A stretch of DNA of 64,000 nt from contig NZ_JADEVT010000003.1 in NCBI RefSeq assembly GCF_030466625.1, forward strand, positions 62,001-126,000. The letters run 5' to 3'. A program made the translations under genes and the position numbers. The stretch's first letter is position 1. The number at the start of each line of letters is the position of its first letter. The notes beneath the pieces are model-generated. The model was not told the origin of the DNA. It was given only the letters and a program-made list of their open reading frames with translations, and searched no databases. Shown piece after piece: positions 17,103 to 27,378 of the stretch. The DNA comes from Nocardioides sp. ChNu-153 (GTDB taxonomy: Bacteria; Actinomycetota; Actinomycetes; Propionibacteriales; Nocardioidaceae).

Positions 17103-17513
17103 GTGGACACGGTGGTGTGGATCGACGAGGCGGAGGCGGGGTGCTGCGGGCCGGCGTTCGCGGTCGCCGACGTCGTCGCGTGGCCCCTCACGGCCGACGT
17201 GGAGGCCCCCGACGGCCTGCATGACCTCGACCCCGAGCTGGGGTAGGTCGCGTGGCGGCTGTCCCTGCACGACCAGCCCGCGCCGGCCGCGCAGCGCGGC
17301 AGGGTGCGGCGCATCCGCGCGCTCAAGACCGACGTCGACCCCGAGCCGCCGACCCGGTGGCCGGCGCCGCCCCGACCGCGGCGGGGCGGCTACGCGCCGG
17401 GGCCGGAGCTGGCGTCGTACCTCGTCGACGTGCCCCAGGTGCACCGCGACGACGAGCCCTCGTCCGCGGACCGGCGCATCGCCGGGTGGCTCGTCGACCT
17501 CGACCTGTTCTGA
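17103..17513 (+). pseudogene. Small gene interrupted by an in-frame TAG
   Basis: From GTG 17103 the frame reads MDTVVWIDEAEAGCCGPAFA and on to DPELG, meets TAG at 17244-17246, then continues in the same frame as VAWRLSLHDQP to a TGA at 17511-17513. The uninterrupted product would be about 136 residues. The start resembles DUF6578-type proteins (short W-D, CCG-PF-VG pattern); this family call is from memory and uncertain. GACGAT lies 7 bases before the GTG, so the promoter signature is intact. One base change to GAG, CAG or TGG would restore it. It is either a recent pseudogene, a readthrough gene or a base-calling error. Confidence 0.6.
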
Positions 17514-17530
17514 CCCCCGGGAGCCGGGGG
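17514..17530. terminator. Hairpin between convergent genes
   Basis: CCCCCGG-GAG-CCGGGGG, a 7-bp stem immediately after the TGA of the interrupted gene and 22 bases after the crotonase stop on the other strand. Confidence 0.6.
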
Positions 17531-17552
17531 CCGGGAGCCGGAGCCAGGAGCC

Positions 17553-18368
17553 TCAGCGCGAGCGCGGACCGAACGACGGCGTGATCTTCGCGAACGCCGA
17601 CTCGCGGGCGACGCGGGCGTTGCGGGTCGCGAGCAGGAGCACCTGCTCGATGCGCTCGCGACCGAAGGTACGGCGCGCGCTCGACGTCTGCGCGCCGTCG
17701 AAGAGCCGCTTGGCGGCAGCGATCGCGTCGGGCGACTTCGTGCGCAGCGTCTCCGCGAGCGCCTCGGCGGCGGCGACGGGCTCGGGGTCGAGCTCGGTCA
17801 CCAGGCCCAGGTCACGGGCCTCCTTGCCCGAGATGACCTCGGCGGTCATGGTCAGCTTCTTCGCCACGTCGATGCCGACGAGCTCGGAGATGCTCCGCAC
17901 GCCGCTCATGTCGGGGATGAGGCCCCACTTGCCCTCGAGCACCGACCAGCGGGAGTCGGGGGTGGCGATGCGGAAGTCCGCTGCCAGCGCGATCTGCAGC
18001 CCGCCGCCGTAGCAGTGGCCGTGCACGGCCGCGATCACCGGCACGGGCACCCGGCGCCAGGCCCAGCAGGCCTCCTGGAACTTGTTGGTCCCCCGCAGCG
18101 GCGACGGCAGCAGCGCCGCCGCGATCGCCGCCGGCTTGCGCATGACGGACCCGAAGTCGAGACCGGCGCAGAACGAGTCCCCCTCGCCCGAGATGACGAC
18201 CGCCCGCAGGCTGCGGTCGGTGCGCAGCCAGCGGGCGGTGCGGATCAGGTCGTCGAGCGTCTCGAGCGTCAGCGCGTTCAGCTTGTCGGGACGGGCCAGG
18301 CGCACGTGCGCCACGCCGTTCTCGACCGTGCAGGTGACGTATGTGGTGGTCGGCGAGGAGGCGCGCAT
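17553..18368 (-). CDS. Enoyl-CoA hydratase/isomerase (crotonase) family protein
   Basis: 271 residues with a crotonase fold: CoA-site AVVISGEGDSFCAGLDF, oxyanion region AVHGHCYGGGLQIALAADFR and LEGKWGLIPDM. Aligned to mitochondrial enoyl-CoA hydratase, the first catalytic Glu (GCELAM) corresponds to Gln in GLQIAL, while the second Glu (LEGKWGLIP) is kept. The reaction may therefore be isomerisation or another crotonase chemistry rather than hydration. The ATG at 18368 has TACCAT 7 bases upstream. It stands alone, divergent from nothing and tail-to-tail with the interrupted gene. Confidence 0.88.
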   Translation of the reverse strand: MRASSPTTTYVTCTVENGVAHVRLARPDKLNALTLETLDDLIRTARWLRTDRSLRAVVISGEGDSFCAGLDFGSVMRKPAAIAAALLPSPLRGTNKFQEACWAWRRVPVPVIAAVHGHCYGGGLQIALAADFRIATPDSRWSVLEGKWGLIPDMSGVRSISELVGIDVAKKLTMTAEVISGKEARDLGLVTELDPEPVAAAEALAETLRTKSPDAIAAAKRLFDGAQTSSARRTFGRERIEQVLLLATRNARVARESAFAKITPSFGPRSR

Positions 18369-18413
18369 GTCCGCGATGGTACTCGCGGGTAACGAAGCGC
18401 GCCTCCCCCCGAC

Positions 18414-19970
18414 TCAGCGGAAGCGCTTGCTGACGTCCGCGGCGCTGTGCGAGGAGCCCGAACCGGCGGGCCGGGCCGCGCCGGAGCGAGCGGCGCCCGC
18501 ACCGGCAGTGCGGCCCCCGCCGGAGCGCGCGCCGCCCGTGGAACCACCACGGCCGCCGGCCGAGCCGGAGCGGCCGGAGCCGCCGGAGCCGCCCTGACCG
18601 CCGGCGGGACGCGACGAGCCGGACCCGCCCTGGCCGGAGCCCCCGCCGGAGCCGCTGCGACCACGGCGCCGGCGCGGTCGGCCGCCCCCGCCACCGCGGC
18701 GCTCGTCGGAGCCCTCACCCGAGCCGGAGGTCGAGCCCGAGCCGCGGCCCCCCGAGGCGACCTCGGTCGTCAGGTCGAGACCACCGGGGACGAGCGTGCG
18801 CTCGCCCGGGGCCAGCTCGGCGAGGACCGCGTCGGTGGGCCCGGCGAGCTTGGTCGTGCGCGGTCGGATGCCGGCGGCCTTCGTCAGGGCGCGCACGTCG
18901 CGCGCCTGGTCGTCGGTCATCAGCGTCACGACGGTGCCCGCGGCGCCGGCGCGCGCCGTACGCCCGGAGCGGTGCAGGTAGGCCTTGTGCTCGGCCGGCG
19001 GGTCGGCGTGCACCACGAGCTCAACGTCGTCGACGTGGATGCCGCGGGCCGCGATGTCGGTGGCCACGAGGGTGGTCGCCCGGCCGGCGTGGAACGCGTC
19101 CATGTTGCGGGTGCGGGCGCCCTGCGACAGGTTGCCGTGGAGGTCGACCGCCGGCACGCCCGCCTTGTTGAGCTGGCGGGCCAGCGCCTTGGCGCCGTGC
19201 TTCGTGCGGGTGAAGACCACGGTGCGGTCGGAGCCGCTCGTGAGGTCGACGAGCACCGGCAGGCGGTGGTCGCGGCTCGCGAGGTGCAGCACGTGGTGCT
19301 CCATCGCGGAGACCGGCGACTGCGCCGAGTCGGCCTCGTGGGTGACGGGCTGGTGGAGGAACTGCTTCACCAGCGCGTCGATGGCGTTGTCGAGCGTCGC
19401 CGAGAACAGCAGCCGCTGGCTGCGCTTCGGGGTCGCGTTGAGCAGGCGTCGTACGGCGGGCAGGAACCCGAGGTCGGCCATGTGGTCGGCCTCGTCCAGC
19501 ACGGTGATCTCGACGTCGCCGAGGCTGCAGTGGCCCTGGCCGATGAGGTCCTCGAGGCGGCCGGGGCAGGCGACGACGATGTCGACGCCGCGGCGCAGCG
19601 CCTGCACCTGCGGGTTCTGGCCGACGCCACCGAAGACGGTGCGCGTCGTGAGGCCGCTCGCGGCCGCCAGCGGGGCCAGCGACTCCTCGATCTGCCCGAC
19701 GAGCTCGCGCGTCGGGGCCAGGATCAGGGCGCGCGGGGCGCCCGGGCGCGGACGGCGGGCGGCGCCGGCGGTGAGGCGCGCCACCAGCGGCAGGAGGAAC
19801 GCGTAGGTCTTGCCGGAGCCGGTGCGGCCGCGGCCGAGCACGTCACGGCCGTTCAGCGAGTCGCCGAGCGTGGCGGCCTGGATCGGGGTGGGGACGGTGA
19901 TGCCCTGCGCGGACAGCACGTCGCAGAGGGCGGTGGGCACGCCGAGATCGGCGAAACCGGGAGAAGTCAT
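18414..19970 (-). CDS. DEAD-box RNA helicase (second paralogue)
   Basis: 518 residues: Q motif TVPTPIQAATLGD, Walker [34 protein letters not shown]. From about residue 400 the tail is Gly/Ser/Arg-rich (RRRRGRSGSGGGSGQGG) instead of the GNR repeats of the 8212-10212 paralogue, and there is no acidic N-terminal extension. The ATG at 19970 is preceded by GAAGG about 14 bases upstream. TAGGTT at about 20124-20129 is a possible -10, which would give a leader of about 150 nt containing a GCCGGC hairpin. Confidence 0.92.
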   Translation of the reverse strand: MTSPGFADLGVPTALCDVLSAQGITVPTPIQAATLGDSLNGRDVLGRGRTGSGKTYAFLLPLVARLTAGAARRPRPGAPRALILAPTRELVGQIEESLAPLAAASGLTTRTVFGGVGQNPQVQALRRGVDIVVACPGRLEDLIGQGHCSLGDVEITVLDEADHMADLGFLPAVRRLLNATPKRSQRLLFSATLDNAIDALVKQFLHQPVTHEADSAQSPVSAMEHHVLHLASRDHRLPVLVDLTSGSDRTVVFTRTKHGAKALARQLNKAGVPAVDLHGNLSQGARTRNMDAFHAGRATTLVATDIAARGIHVDDVELVVHADPPAEHKAYLHRSGRTARAGAAGTVVTLMTDDQARDVRALTKAAGIRPRTTKLAGPTDAVLAELAPGERTLVPGGLDLTTEVASGGRGSGSTSGSGEGSDERRGGGGGRPRRRRGRSGSGGGSGQGGSGSSRPAGGQGGSGGSGRSGSAGGRGGSTGGARSGGGRTAGAGAARSGAARPAGSGSSHSAADVSKRFR

Positions 19971-20153
19971 GAGGGGGGTCGACCTTCGTCAGCTGACGTC
20001 CCACCTGGGGGCCCGGCCGGCGACGGGGCCGGCGGGCACGTGCCGCGTCGGAGCGGCCACGTCCGCCGCCACGAGGGGCGGACGCTCGGTCCGAGGTGAG
20101 ACGGGACGGGCCGACGCGACCAACCTAGCCGTGCGCCCCGACGTACGACGATT

Positions 20154-20179
20154 CCCCACCCCCCGCGCGGGGGGTGGGG
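20154..20179. terminator. Terminator after the monooxygenase gene
   Basis: Perfect 26-bp palindrome (13-bp arms 20154-20166 and 20167-20179), 32 bases downstream of the monooxygenase stop on the minus strand. Its centre must open for RNA folding, leaving an 11-12 bp stem. Confidence 0.75.
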
Positions 20180-20210
20180 TGGCCGAGGTCACGCCGCGGC
20201 CGGGACCGGC

Positions 20211-21785
<1,575 letters not shown>

Positions 21786-21803
<18 letters not shown>

Positions 21804-21831
21804 GGTCGGGATCATGGCGCAGACACCGGCT
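21786..21831. promoter_or_regulatory. Perfect 19-bp inverted repeat over the monooxygenase start codon
   Basis: Arms 21786-21804 and 21813-21831 are exact reverse complements, separated by the 8 bases GTCGGGAT. The repeat spans the -10, the start codon (21801-21803) and the first six codons. A binding protein there would block the promoter; if transcription begins upstream of the repeat, the mRNA hairpin would hide the AUG. Confidence 0.7.
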
Positions 21832-21875
21832 TGTTGTCACGCGTTCAATAGCGCGACGGGTGGTCGATCAGCGGT

Positions 21876-23378
21876 TCAGAAGATCTCGCCGCCGGGCACG
21901 ATGTTGAGGCGGAAGTCGCTCGTCGCGGCCGGGTCACCCGTGTACTCCGTGACCTCGATCTTGTAGGCCTCGCCCTCGACGACCTCGATGGCGCACTCCT
22001 CGTCGTCGTACGAGCTGTCGCGGTTGCACAGCTCGGCGCGGGCCCCGTCGAGCACCCGCAGGCGGAAGTCGATCGCCCCGCCCGAGCCGCCGCCGGCCAC
22101 GTCGATGAGCTCGATCGTGATGACGCCGGACGCCGTCGCGGTGATCGTCGTGCTGGCACCGCCCGGGGGCATCGTCGTGCCGCCCGAGGTGCTGCCGTCG
22201 GGCAGGACCGCCGCGCCCGGCGTGCCCGACGTCGTCGGCTCGTCGGTCGGGCTGGGGTCGGCGTCGGTCTCCTCGATCGTGAGGCCGGAGTCGGTGACGA
22301 CGGCGAGCACCTCGCCGTACAGCGTGCACTCGTCGCCGTCGCTGCAGAAGAAGTCGGTGAACATGCCGCTCGGCACGGCGTACTCCCCGTCGGTGTCCTC
22401 GTAGATCGCCGCGCCCACCTCGGCGCCGTCGGCCAGCTCGACCTCGTCGCCCGGCTGGATGCGCTCGGCGTCGATGACGTCGACGTAGACCTCGATCGAC
22501 GTCAGGTCCTCGTCGCCGTCGTAGGCGATCCGGATCTCCTGCGTGCCGTCCTCGGCCGCGTCCCAGCCGCTGACGCCCGCGCCCTCGAACCAGCCCTCGT
22601 CGACGTAGAAGTCGTCGAAGTCGTAGGTCGGGTCGGAGAGGTCCTCCTGCTCGGAGGACAGCACGATGATCTGCCCGGCCTCGGCCTCGACCTCGATGAC
22701 GGCCTCGTCGCCGTCCATCTCGACCTCGTTCACCGCGCCGAGCTCGATGCCCGAGCCGCTGTCGCCGCCCTCGGTCGACGACGTGTCGTCGCCGCCCGGG
22801 TCGTCGTCGCCGCCGTTGTCGTCACCCTTGAAGACCGTCAGCATCAGCACGGCCACGATGGCCGCGACAACCAGCAGCGCGACGATCGACCAGATGATGA
22901 TCCACTTGCGCTTGCCGTTGCCCCCGGAGCCGCCCGCCCCGCCGGGGGGCGCGCCGTACTCCCCGCCGTCGTAGCCGCCGGGCCCGTAGCCGCCCTGGTT
23001 GAACCCACCCTGGTCGTAGCCGCCCTGGCCGTACTGGCCCTGGTCGTAGCCGCCCTGGCCGTACTGGCCCTGGTCGTAGCCGCCCTGGGGCGCGGCGTAG
23101 CCACCACCGTACGGCGGAGGCGCACCCTGGTCGCCCTGGCCGGCCTGGCCGCCCTGGCCGCCCTGGCCGTAGGCACCGGAGAAGGTCGTGGGCGCCTCGC
23201 CGGAGGGGCCGCCGTACTGCCCCTGGGGCGCGTACGACGGGGAGCCGGTGGCGCCGAAGGGCTGCGTGGGGTGGTTGCCGGAGCCGTGGACGTTCGTGGC
23301 GTCGCTCGGGGTGCCGCACTCCTCGCAGAACGCGGAGTCGGGCGGCAGCTCGTGGCCGCAGGCGGTGCAGTTGGTCAT
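21876..23378 (-). CDS. Zinc-ribbon, Gln/Gly/Tyr-rich membrane protein
   Basis: 500 residues: N-terminal zinc ribbon (CTACGHELPPDSAFCEECG, residues 4-22), a disordered GGYDQGQYGQ-type region (about 45-150), a basic stop KRKW and one transmembrane helix (about 158-182). An Asp/Gly/Ser linker leads to an external part of about 290 residues, with three Cys-containing stretches, that I cannot assign to a family. The zinc ribbon is predicted to be cytoplasmic. ATG 23378 has a strong GGAAGGA ribosome site. It has the same overall plan as the protein at 58607-59704 (Gln/Gly-rich cytoplasmic part, one helix, acidic linker). Function unknown. Confidence 0.8.
   Translation of the reverse strand: MTNCTACGHELPPDSAFCEECGTPSDATNVHGSGNHPTQPFGATGSPSYAPQGQYGGPSGEAPTTFSGAYGQGGQGGQAGQGDQGAPPPYGGGYAAPQGGYDQGQYGQGGYDQGQYGQGGYDQGGFNQGGYGPGGYDGGEYGAPPGGAGGSGGNGKRKWIIIWSIVALLVVAAIVAVLMLTVFKGDDNGGDDDPGGDDTSSTEGGDSGSGIELGAVNEVEMDGDEAVIEVEAEAGQIIVLSSEQEDLSDPTYDFDDFYVDEGWFEGAGVSGWDAAEDGTQEIRIAYDGDEDLTSIEVYVDVIDAERIQPGDEVELADGAEVGAAIYEDTDGEYAVPSGMFTDFFCSDGDECTLYGEVLAVVTDSGLTIEETDADPSPTDEPTTSGTPGAAVLPDGSTSGGTTMPPGGASTTITATASGVITIELIDVAGGGSGGAIDFRLRVLDGARAELCNRDSSYDDEECAIEVVEGEAYKIEVTEYTGDPAATSDFRLNIVPGGEIF
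23011..23089. repeat. 30-bp coding tandem repeat
   Basis: Two exact 30-bp copies (23011-23040, 23041-23070) and a partial third encode GQYGQGGYDQ blocks of the zinc-ribbon membrane protein. A potential length-variable site. Confidence 0.8.
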
Positions 23379-23510
23379 GACGGATTCCTTCCAGCGCCCG
23401 GGCCTTCGGGCGAGCGACGTGAGGCTACCGGGTGGCGAGCCCGGCCGGGGCGCTCCCTACCCCGCGGCTCACCCCGCCAATCCAACGGATCGGAGGGTGC
23501 CACGTCACGC

Positions 23511-23552
23511 CGACGGGCCGCGGGGATGCTGGTGCATCCCCGCGGCCCGTCG
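23511..23552. terminator. Strong terminator after the desaturase operon
   Basis: Perfect 19-bp stem (23511-23529 with 23534-23552) and a 4-base loop, 18 bases after the desaturase stop on the minus strand. Confidence 0.88.
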
Positions 23553-23570
23553 TGGTGCCTCGGCGTCGGC

Positions 23571-24824
23571 TCAGGCGGCCTTCTCGACCTTCCGCGCCGC
23601 GGCGAGGCGGCGGGCCTGCTGGTCGAGGCGCAGCTGCGCGACGCGACGGACCTTGCGGTCCCCCGTCGTCATGGCCCACAGCAGCTTGAGCTGGCCCGGC
23701 AGGTTCGAGCGGTTGGTCGTCTCCAGCCAGCCGTTGGGCAGCGAGAGGCGCACGACCTTGTGCCAGGCGGAGTAGACCTGCGCCACCAGCGGGGCCTCGT
23801 GGTAGTTCAGCTCGTACTTGTCGAACAGCGCCTTCACCTTCGGTGCGACCTCGGCGTAGCGGTTGCTCGGCAGGTCGGGGAAGAGGTGGTGCTCGATCTG
23901 GTGCGACAGGTTGCCCGTCATGAGGTGCATGGCCTTGGAGCCGGAGATGTTGGCGGAGCCCAGCATCTGGCGCAGGTACCACTCGCCGCGGGTCTCCTTC
24001 TCCGGGATGGCGGCCTTCTCGTAGGTCTCGACGCCCTCGGGGAAGTGGCCGCACATGATGACGGAGTGGCTCCACAGGTTGCGGACCAGGTTGGCCGTGA
24101 AGTTCGCGGCCAGCGTGGGCAGCAGCGACCCGGTGGGCGCCGACAGCAGCGGGTGGACGACGTAGTCCTTCGTCGCCTGCTTGCGGATCTTCGCCAGCGT
24201 GGCCCGCGCCGACTTCTTGAACGACTCGGGACGCTTGTCCTTCGGCGTCTTCAGGTTCTTGCCGAGCTCGAGGTCGTAGGCGGCGATGCCGTACTCGAAG
24301 AAGCAGGCGTTGATGAAGTTCCACACCGGCTGCGCCAGGTAGAAGGGGTACCAGCGCTGGTCCTCGTCGACGCGCATGATGCCGTAGCCGAGGTCGTTGT
24401 CCTTGCCGATGATGTTCGTGTACGTGTGGTGCAGCTCGTTGTGGCTGTGCTTCCAGCCCTCGGCCGTGGACGCGTTGTCCCACTCCCAGGTGGTCGAGTG
24501 GATCTTCGGGTCACGCATCCAGTCCCACTGGCCGTGCATGACGTTGTGCCCGATCTCCATGTTCTCGAGGATCTTCGCGATCGACAGCCCGATGGTGCCG
24601 GCGACGAAGGCGGGCGGGAACGCGCTGGCGAGCAGCACGGCGCGCGAGCCCAGCTCGAGCTTGCGCTGCACGTCGATCACCTTGCGGATGTACGCCGCGT
24701 CGCTGCCGCCGCGGGCGTCGAGCACCTCCTGGCGGATGGCGTCGAGCTCGCGACCCAGCTCCTCGACGTCCTCGGGCGACAGGTGGGCGATGGGGCTCTC
24801 GGACTTCTTGCTGACGACGGTCAT
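23571..24824 (-). CDS. Membrane fatty acid desaturase (DesA3 type)
   Basis: 417 residues with the three histidine boxes of membrane di-iron desaturases: HNVMHGQW, HNELHHTYTN and HQIEHHLFPDLPS. Hydrophobic segments flank the first box. It most resembles mycobacterial DesA3, which introduces a delta-9 double bond into stearoyl-CoA with electrons from a partner reductase. That partner is encoded immediately upstream (12-base gap), as in the Rv3230c-Rv3229c pair. ATG 24824 is preceded by GAGGGG. It should adjust membrane fluidity. Confidence 0.93.
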   Translation of the reverse strand: MTVVSKKSESPIAHLSPEDVEELGRELDAIRQEVLDARGGSDAAYIRKVIDVQRKLELGSRAVLLASAFPPAFVAGTIGLSIAKILENMEIGHNVMHGQWDWMRDPKIHSTTWEWDNASTAEGWKHSHNELHHTYTNIIGKDNDLGYGIMRVDEDQRWYPFYLAQPVWNFINACFFEYGIAAYDLELGKNLKTPKDKRPESFKKSARATLAKIRKQATKDYVVHPLLSAPTGSLLPTLAANFTANLVRNLWSHSVIMCGHFPEGVETYEKAAIPEKETRGEWYLRQMLGSANISGSKAMHLMTGNLSHQIEHHLFPDLPSNRYAEVAPKVKALFDKYELNYHEAPLVAQVYSAWHKVVRLSLPNGWLETTNRSNLPGQLKLLWAMTTGDRKVRRVAQLRLDQQARRLAAARKVEKAA

Positions 24825-24836
24825 GGGTGGATCCCC

Positions 24837-26036
24837 TCAGATCTCGATGTGGCAGGGGCCGGCGGCGGCCGTGATGCAGGTCTGGATGCGGATGCCCTCG
24901 GGCCCGACCTCGCCGGGCACCGCGGTGGTCACCTCGCCGTTGCGCAGGTCGCGCACGGAGCCCTCCTTGAGCGGGAGGACGCAGCCGAAGCAGACGCCCA
25001 TGCGGCAGCCGCTCGGCATGAGGACGCCGGCGGACTCGCCGGCGTCGAGCAGGGTGGTGGCGCCGTCGGCGTCGACGGTCGCGCCCGTGCGGGTGAAGCT
25101 GACCTCGCCACCCTCGGCGACGACGAGGTTGGCGGGCCGGAACTGCTCGGTGAAGAGCTCGAGCCCGGCCTCGGCGTGGTGGGCCTCGAGCGCGTCGAGG
25201 AGACCGCCGGGGCCGCAGGCGTACGTCGTGCGCTCGCCCAGGTCGGGGACCAGGTCGGCGAGCCGGGAGACGTCGAGCAGGCCGTGCTCGTCGTCGTACC
25301 GCGCCACGAGGCGGATCGCGCCGGCGGCGTCGAGGGCCTCGAGGTCGCGACGGAAGATCGAGTCGGGCCGGCTCGGCGCCACGTGGACCACGGTGATGTC
25401 GAGGTGGGCGCTGCGCGGGAGCCGCAGGACGCCGTCGTCGGTGGCCGGGAAGAGGTTGCGCAGCATCCCGACGACCGGGGTGACCCCGGAGCCCGCGGTG
25501 ACGAACAGCAGCTTCGCGCGCGGCCCGTCGGCGGGGGCGTCGGCGGGGCCGTCGGCGGGGCCGTCGGCGACCTCGGGGGCCAGCACGAACTCGCCGGTGG
25601 CCTGCTCGAGGTGCACCAGGGTGCCGACCCGCACCTCGTGGACGAGGTGGTTGCTGACGACACCCTCGGGGACGGCCTTCACCGTGACGGAGATGAGGCC
25701 GTCGCGGCGCGGGCCGTGGGTCAGGGAGTACGCGCGCCACTGGCGCACGCCGTCGACGTCGACACCGATGTGGACGTACTGGCCCGGCACGTGGCCCGCC
25801 CAGTCCGACCCGGGGCGGATGACGATCGTGGCGGCGTCGGCGGTCTCGGGCTCGACGGCCACGACGCGCCCCCGCAGCTCGGCGCCGGCGCGCAGCGGGT
25901 TGAAGAGGTCGAGGTAGTCGGCCGGGACGAGCGGCGTGACGGCCGCGTTGGCCAGCCGCTCGAGGCGCGCCCGCAGGGCCGGGCGGGTGCCGGACCCGCC
26001 CGAGCGGCTCTGCAGCAGGGGAGCGAAGGAGCTCAT
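24837..26036 (-). CDS. Ferredoxin reductase with C-terminal 2Fe-2S domain
   Basis: 399 residues. FAD-binding domain with the RAYSLTHGP motif, NAD-binding domain (KLLFVTAGSGVTPVVGMLR; TYACGPGGLLDALE) and a C-terminal plant-type [2Fe-2S] ferredoxin with C-x4-C-x2-C (CRMGVCFGC) and the last Cys in IQTCI. It matches Rv3230c, the electron donor of DesA3, and is co-transcribed with the desaturase. ATG 26036 is favoured over longer frames because CACGAT lies 6 bases upstream. A Pro/Asp/Gly-rich insertion (ADGPADGPADAPADGPRA) sits before the NAD domain. Confidence 0.93.
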   Translation of the reverse strand: MSSFAPLLQSRSGGSGTRPALRARLERLANAAVTPLVPADYLDLFNPLRAGAELRGRVVAVEPETADAATIVIRPGSDWAGHVPGQYVHIGVDVDGVRQWRAYSLTHGPRRDGLISVTVKAVPEGVVSNHLVHEVRVGTLVHLEQATGEFVLAPEVADGPADGPADAPADGPRAKLLFVTAGSGVTPVVGMLRNLFPATDDGVLRLPRSAHLDITVVHVAPSRPDSIFRRDLEALDAAGAIRLVARYDDEHGLLDVSRLADLVPDLGERTTYACGPGGLLDALEAHHAEAGLELFTEQFRPANLVVAEGGEVSFTRTGATVDADGATTLLDAGESAGVLMPSGCRMGVCFGCVLPLKEGSVRDLRNGEVTTAVPGEVGPEGIRIQTCITAAAGPCHIEI

Positions 26037-26058
26037 GACCCCATCGTGGCGTCCCGAC

Positions 26059-26077
26059 GGCGTGATCCCGTCACGCC
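26059..26077. promoter_or_regulatory. Palindrome between reductase-desaturase operon and PucR-type gene
   Basis: GGCGTGA-TCCCG-TCACGCC, perfect 7-bp arms with a 5-base centre. It lies 23 bases upstream of the reductase start and 11 bases behind its -10, so it overlaps the -35 region. A candidate operator, possibly for the divergent regulator. Confidence 0.6.
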
Positions 26078-26160
26078 CGGTGGTTGAATCGACCCGGGCG
26101 AGTTGTTCGCTCGGGACAAGGTCGGCGTGCCCAGGCGCGCCCCGGAGGGCCGGAGGCACC

Positions 26161-27345
26161 GTGGACTCACCGCTGCAGGACGGGGTCACCCTCCCCGCGT
26201 CCACCGTCACGTCGTTGCGGGCCGCGCTGCCCGAGGTCGCCGGGCGCACGGTCGAGGCGATCATCGCCGACGTGCCCAGCTACGCCGGCGCGCTGTCGGG
26301 GCCCATGGGGGCGACCATCCGCCAGGCCGTCGAGCTGGCTCTCGGCGGCTTCGTCTCGCTCGTCTCCGGCGGCGCCCGCGATCCCCGCACGCCGACCGCC
26401 GCCTCCGTCCGCGGCGCCTACGACCTGGGCCGCGGCGAGGCGCGGAGCGGCCGCTCGATGGAGGCGCTGCTCGCGGCGTACCGCATCGGCGCGCGCGTCT
26501 CCTGGCGCGAGCTGTCGCGCACGGCGGTCGAGGCCGACATCGACGCGGCCACGCTCGCGGGCTTCGCCGAGCTGGTCTTCGCCTTCATCGACGAGCTGTC
26601 GGCCTCCAGCGCCGCGGGCCACTCCGACGAGCTGGCGGCGAGCGGCCGGGTGCGGCGCCGCCGCCTCGAGCGCGTCGCGCACCTCCTGCTGGAGCGGGCG
26701 CCCGCGGACGCCGTGCACGCCGCCGTCGAGGTCGTCGACTGGTCGCCGCCCACGACCCTGACGGCGCTCGTCGTGCCCAGCGAGCAGGCCCGCGCGGCGC
26801 TGACGATCGTGGACCCGGCGACGCTGCAGCCGGCCGACGAGCTGCCCGCCCTGGGGGACGGCGAGCGGGTGCTGCTGCTGGTGCCCGACGTACGGCGGCC
26901 CGCACTGCTCGCGGCGCTGGCCCGGCGCGACGTGGTCGTCGGCCCGACGGTGCCGTGGCTGGAGGCCCGCACCTCCTACGACCGCGCCGAGCGCGCGCTG
27001 GCGCTGCGGGCACCCGAGGGCGAGGCGTTCGCCGTACCGGACGGGGTGCTCGACACCGACGACCTGCTCGCCCGGCTCGTGGTGCACGCCGACCCCGCGG
27101 CGCACGCCGCGCTGCGGGCCCGCGCCCTCGCGCCGCTGGCCGGCGTGCGCCCCGACACCGCGGCGCGCCTCGAGGAGACGCTGCGGGCCTGGCTGCTCCA
27201 CCAGGGCCGGCGCGACGACGTCGCCGCCGCCCTCTTCGTGCACCCGCAGACCGTCCGCTACCGCATGGGCAAGGTGCGCGAGCTGTGGGGCGAGTCGCTC
27301 ACCGACCCGCAGGTCGTGCTCGACCTCGTGGTGGCGCTGGCGTAG
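26161..27345 (+). CDS. PucR/CdaR-type transcriptional regulator
   Basis: 394 residues. The N-terminal half resembles the RsbRD-type sensor region of this regulator class (MEALLAAYRIGARVSWREL). The C-terminal PucR helix-turn-helix (residues about 335-385) is clear: ETLRAWLLHQGRRDDVAAAL, then FVHPQTVRYRMGKVRELWG. GTG 26161 has GGAGG 5 bases upstream. Divergent position suggests control of the reductase-desaturase operon, which is an inference. Confidence 0.88.
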   Translation: MDSPLQDGVTLPASTVTSLRAALPEVAGRTVEAIIADVPSYAGALSGPMGATIRQAVELALGGFVSLVSGGARDPRTPTAASVRGAYDLGRGEARSGRSMEALLAAYRIGARVSWRELSRTAVEADIDAATLAGFAELVFAFIDELSASSAAGHSDELAASGRVRRRRLERVAHLLLERAPADAVHAAVEVVDWSPPTTLTALVVPSEQARAALTIVDPATLQPADELPALGDGERVLLLVPDVRRPALLAALARRDVVVGPTVPWLEARTSYDRAERALALRAPEGEAFAVPDGVLDTDDLLARLVVHADPAAHAALRARALAPLAGVRPDTAARLEETLRAWLLHQGRRDDVAAALFVHPQTVRYRMGKVRELWGESLTDPQVVLDLVVALA

Positions 27346-27378
27346 GGCCCGGCGTGGGGCCGCGCGGATACTGGACGC

